NCBI RefSeq assembly: GCF_040549045.1
Contig: NZ_JBEWTB010000001.1
Location: 124,001-188,000, forward strand
DNA: 64,000 bases
Direction: 5' to 3'
DNA from: Endozoicomonas sp. NE40
GTDB lineage: Bacteria > Pseudomonadota > Gammaproteobacteria > Pseudomonadales > Endozoicomonadaceae
Shown here: piece after piece, positions 62,726 through 64,000 of the stretch
How the letters are laid out: every line of letters starts with the position of its first letter
Numbering within the stretch: the first letter of the stretch is position 1
The notes under the pieces: generated by a model
What the model was told of the DNA's origin: nothing
The model's database searches: none
Seen by the model: the letters and a program-made list of their open reading frames with translations, nothing else
Position numbers and translations under genes: made by a program

Positions 62726-64000
62726 TTATTGTCCAGCCAGCAGGAGTTTTATGGCGATCGCATAGAGCCTGTCGATGCTTCCGTCCCAATGCTCCGGGGG
62801 AGTCTGAAGATAATGATCAGACAGCCTCTGCATTTCCGGATGCAGCTGCTCAGCGAGCTGAATGTCCTTATAACCCTTTAAAATCATGTAAACAGAAAGT
62901 ATGTCCGTGATTTTCGGGCTTTTACCCGCGATAATTTCCCGGGCTTTTTCCTGCCACTCTTCCCGTTTCAGCTCTCGCCTCGGGTTGGCGGCCATTTGAC
63001 AGACCCCCTCACAGATAACCTTCGGATCAACCGTTGCCAGCAGCCCCTGCTTTACTGACAGGCCCAGTTGCCTGAAGTACGTTATTTTTGCTTCAGCGGG
63101 CAGGTCGGGATGCTTCAACAGGAAGCGTTCAACCTCGCTGGCCGTAAAGGATGATAAATCGCAAAACAGGGTGTCCAGAAGCTCTTCGTTCGTTTTCGAC
63201 TGGCTAAACCTGTCCTGATCATCGACCCCGGCACGATTCAGGCTGTAAGAACAATAGAGCGAATGGTGGCTGTCCGGTGTCAGCTCAGGATGCTCCAGAA
63301 GAATGCGCTGCAGGAAGGCGACATTGTGTGGCAATTTCAGAATGCGCTGAAGTTTTTCTGGAAAATCCGGTGCAAAAGTACCCGCAAAAATGCACAGGGC
63401 TTCCCGGTTGGCTTCAGACACCTTCAGGTCATCCGGTAATAACCGCAACAGGGTTTCTTTCTCTTCCGTCATGCTTCCGGGGTCGTTGGCTGCAAGACTG
63501 GATTCTCTGATTTCGAATCTGAACCGGAAGCTCTCCAGCAGCTCATTGATGATCTCGTCAATACCCTCTTTTGCCCGAATATTTCTGAAAAAGGCCACGA
63601 TTAAATCATTATTGTCTGCCGATACGGGCAGACAGTTGATCAACCGGGGCAATAAGTGGTCAGCCACTTCCGGGAAGCGGGAACCCTGCACTTTTTTAAG
63701 CTCAGACAAAAGAGCAATTACGGCTTGCGGCTCAGCCATTACGTCCTGAAGCCGGCTGGTAAGGTCGTCCAGTATTTTCTGCTCTTTTTCAGCCCGTTGT
63801 TCTTTTTCACGTTGCAGTTTCAGTTGCTGTTCCTCCTGAGCCGTAGGCACCTTTTTACGGGAAGGCGCTGTTTTCCGCACTCCGGCAGGCATCAGGGCGA
63901 TGGTTTTGGGTGGTTCAACGGCGTCTCTCAGTGTTTGCGCGGCGGTTAATAAAGCGTCACTGTCGGCTTCTGCGATGGTTCGGGAATAATCTTCCAGTCT
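62726..64000 (-). CDS. Unknown helical protein, truncated at the right window edge
   Basis: The frame is open from the window edge: 36 codons precede the first ATG (63892) with no stop, so the gene almost certainly starts outside. The visible 424 residues have a Lys/Glu/Gln coiled-coil stretch (EQQLKLQREKEQRAEKEQKI) and then helical repeat-like sequence (LLPDDLKVSEANREALCIFA; FLLKHPDLPAEAKITYF) ending IAIKLLLAGQ. No catalytic motif recognised. It is convergent with the GltS-FGE gene. Confidence 0.7.
   Translation of the reverse strand, partial: RLEDYSRTIAEADSDALLTAAQTLRDAVEPPKTIALMPAGVRKTAPSRKKVPTAQEEQQLKLQREKEQRAEKEQKILDDLTSRLQDVMAEPQAVIALLSELKKVQGSRFPEVADHLLPRLINCLPVSADNNDLIVAFFRNIRAKEGIDEIINELLESFRFRFEIRESSLAANDPGSMTEEKETLLRLLPDDLKVSEANREALCIFAGTFAPDFPEKLQRILKLPHNVAFLQRILLEHPELTPDSHHSLYCSYSLNRAGVDDQDRFSQSKTNEELLDTLFCDLSSFTASEVERFLLKHPDLPAEAKITYFRQLGLSVKQGLLATVDPKVICEGVCQMAANPRRELKREEWQEKAREIIAGKSPKITDILSVYMILKGYKDIQLAEQLHPEMQRLSDHYLQTPPEHWDGSIDRLYAIAIKLLLAGQ

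Overview
The window looks like part of a large gammaproteobacterial plasmid or plasmid-derived replicon. At the left edge, on the minus strand, are a partition gene cut by the edge, a type Ia ParA with an N-terminal helix-turn-helix region, and a 662-residue probable replication initiator. Next to them is a 1 kb field of 13 copies of a 17-bp iteron. A second replication-type gene near 42-43 kb encodes an archaeo-eukaryotic-primase-like protein. The host is inferred, not proven: sigma70-like signals, Shine-Dalgarno sites, lambda-like regulators and moderately high GC fit a host-associated, perhaps marine, gammaproteobacterium. I saw no tRNA, rRNA, transposase or CRISPR array.

From 5.2 to 33.9 kb, one plus-strand operon-like run encodes an extracellular contractile injection system (eCIS) of the Afp/PVC/MAC type. 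It contains sheath, tube, sheath, tube, Afp5-like tube initiator, Afp6-like small protein, Afp7-like LysM protein, VgrG-like spike, gp25, spike tip and two large baseplate proteins. These are followed by a giant repetitive fibre, a small unknown protein, the tape measure, a T4-type lysozyme, an AAA+ ATPase and the tube terminator. The second sheath-tube pair is a 2,010-bp-offset duplication whose 3' part has been homogenised.

From 34 to 41.8 kb lies an accessory block: a Cro-like regulator, a lambda-Q-like antiterminator, a probable 3-TM holin, a DUF4157 protein, an AT-rich candidate toxin, a DUF1353 protein, a second repetitive fibre and a proline-rich candidate cargo. Lysozyme plus holin plus Q-like control suggests phage-style timing and lysis for particle release.

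From 44.7 to 62.7 kb the content changes to what looks like a peptide-modification cluster. On the minus strand are an Ntn amide hydrolase, an FG-GAP lipoprotein, a small protein, a nitrobindin-like barrel protein, an extraordinarily cysteine-rich candidate precursor (35 Cys in 200 residues), an E1-like/YcaO cyclodehydratase ending in PHPHPIA, and a thiazolinyl-imide-reductase-like enzyme. On the plus strand a tight operon follows: a cysteine-dioxygenase-like cupin protein, a secreted three-CxxCH cytochrome, and a glutamate-synthase-domain/FGE-like fusion. I regard this cysteine-centred cluster, carried beside an eCIS, as the most likely undescribed system here. A coiled-coil gene runs off the right edge.
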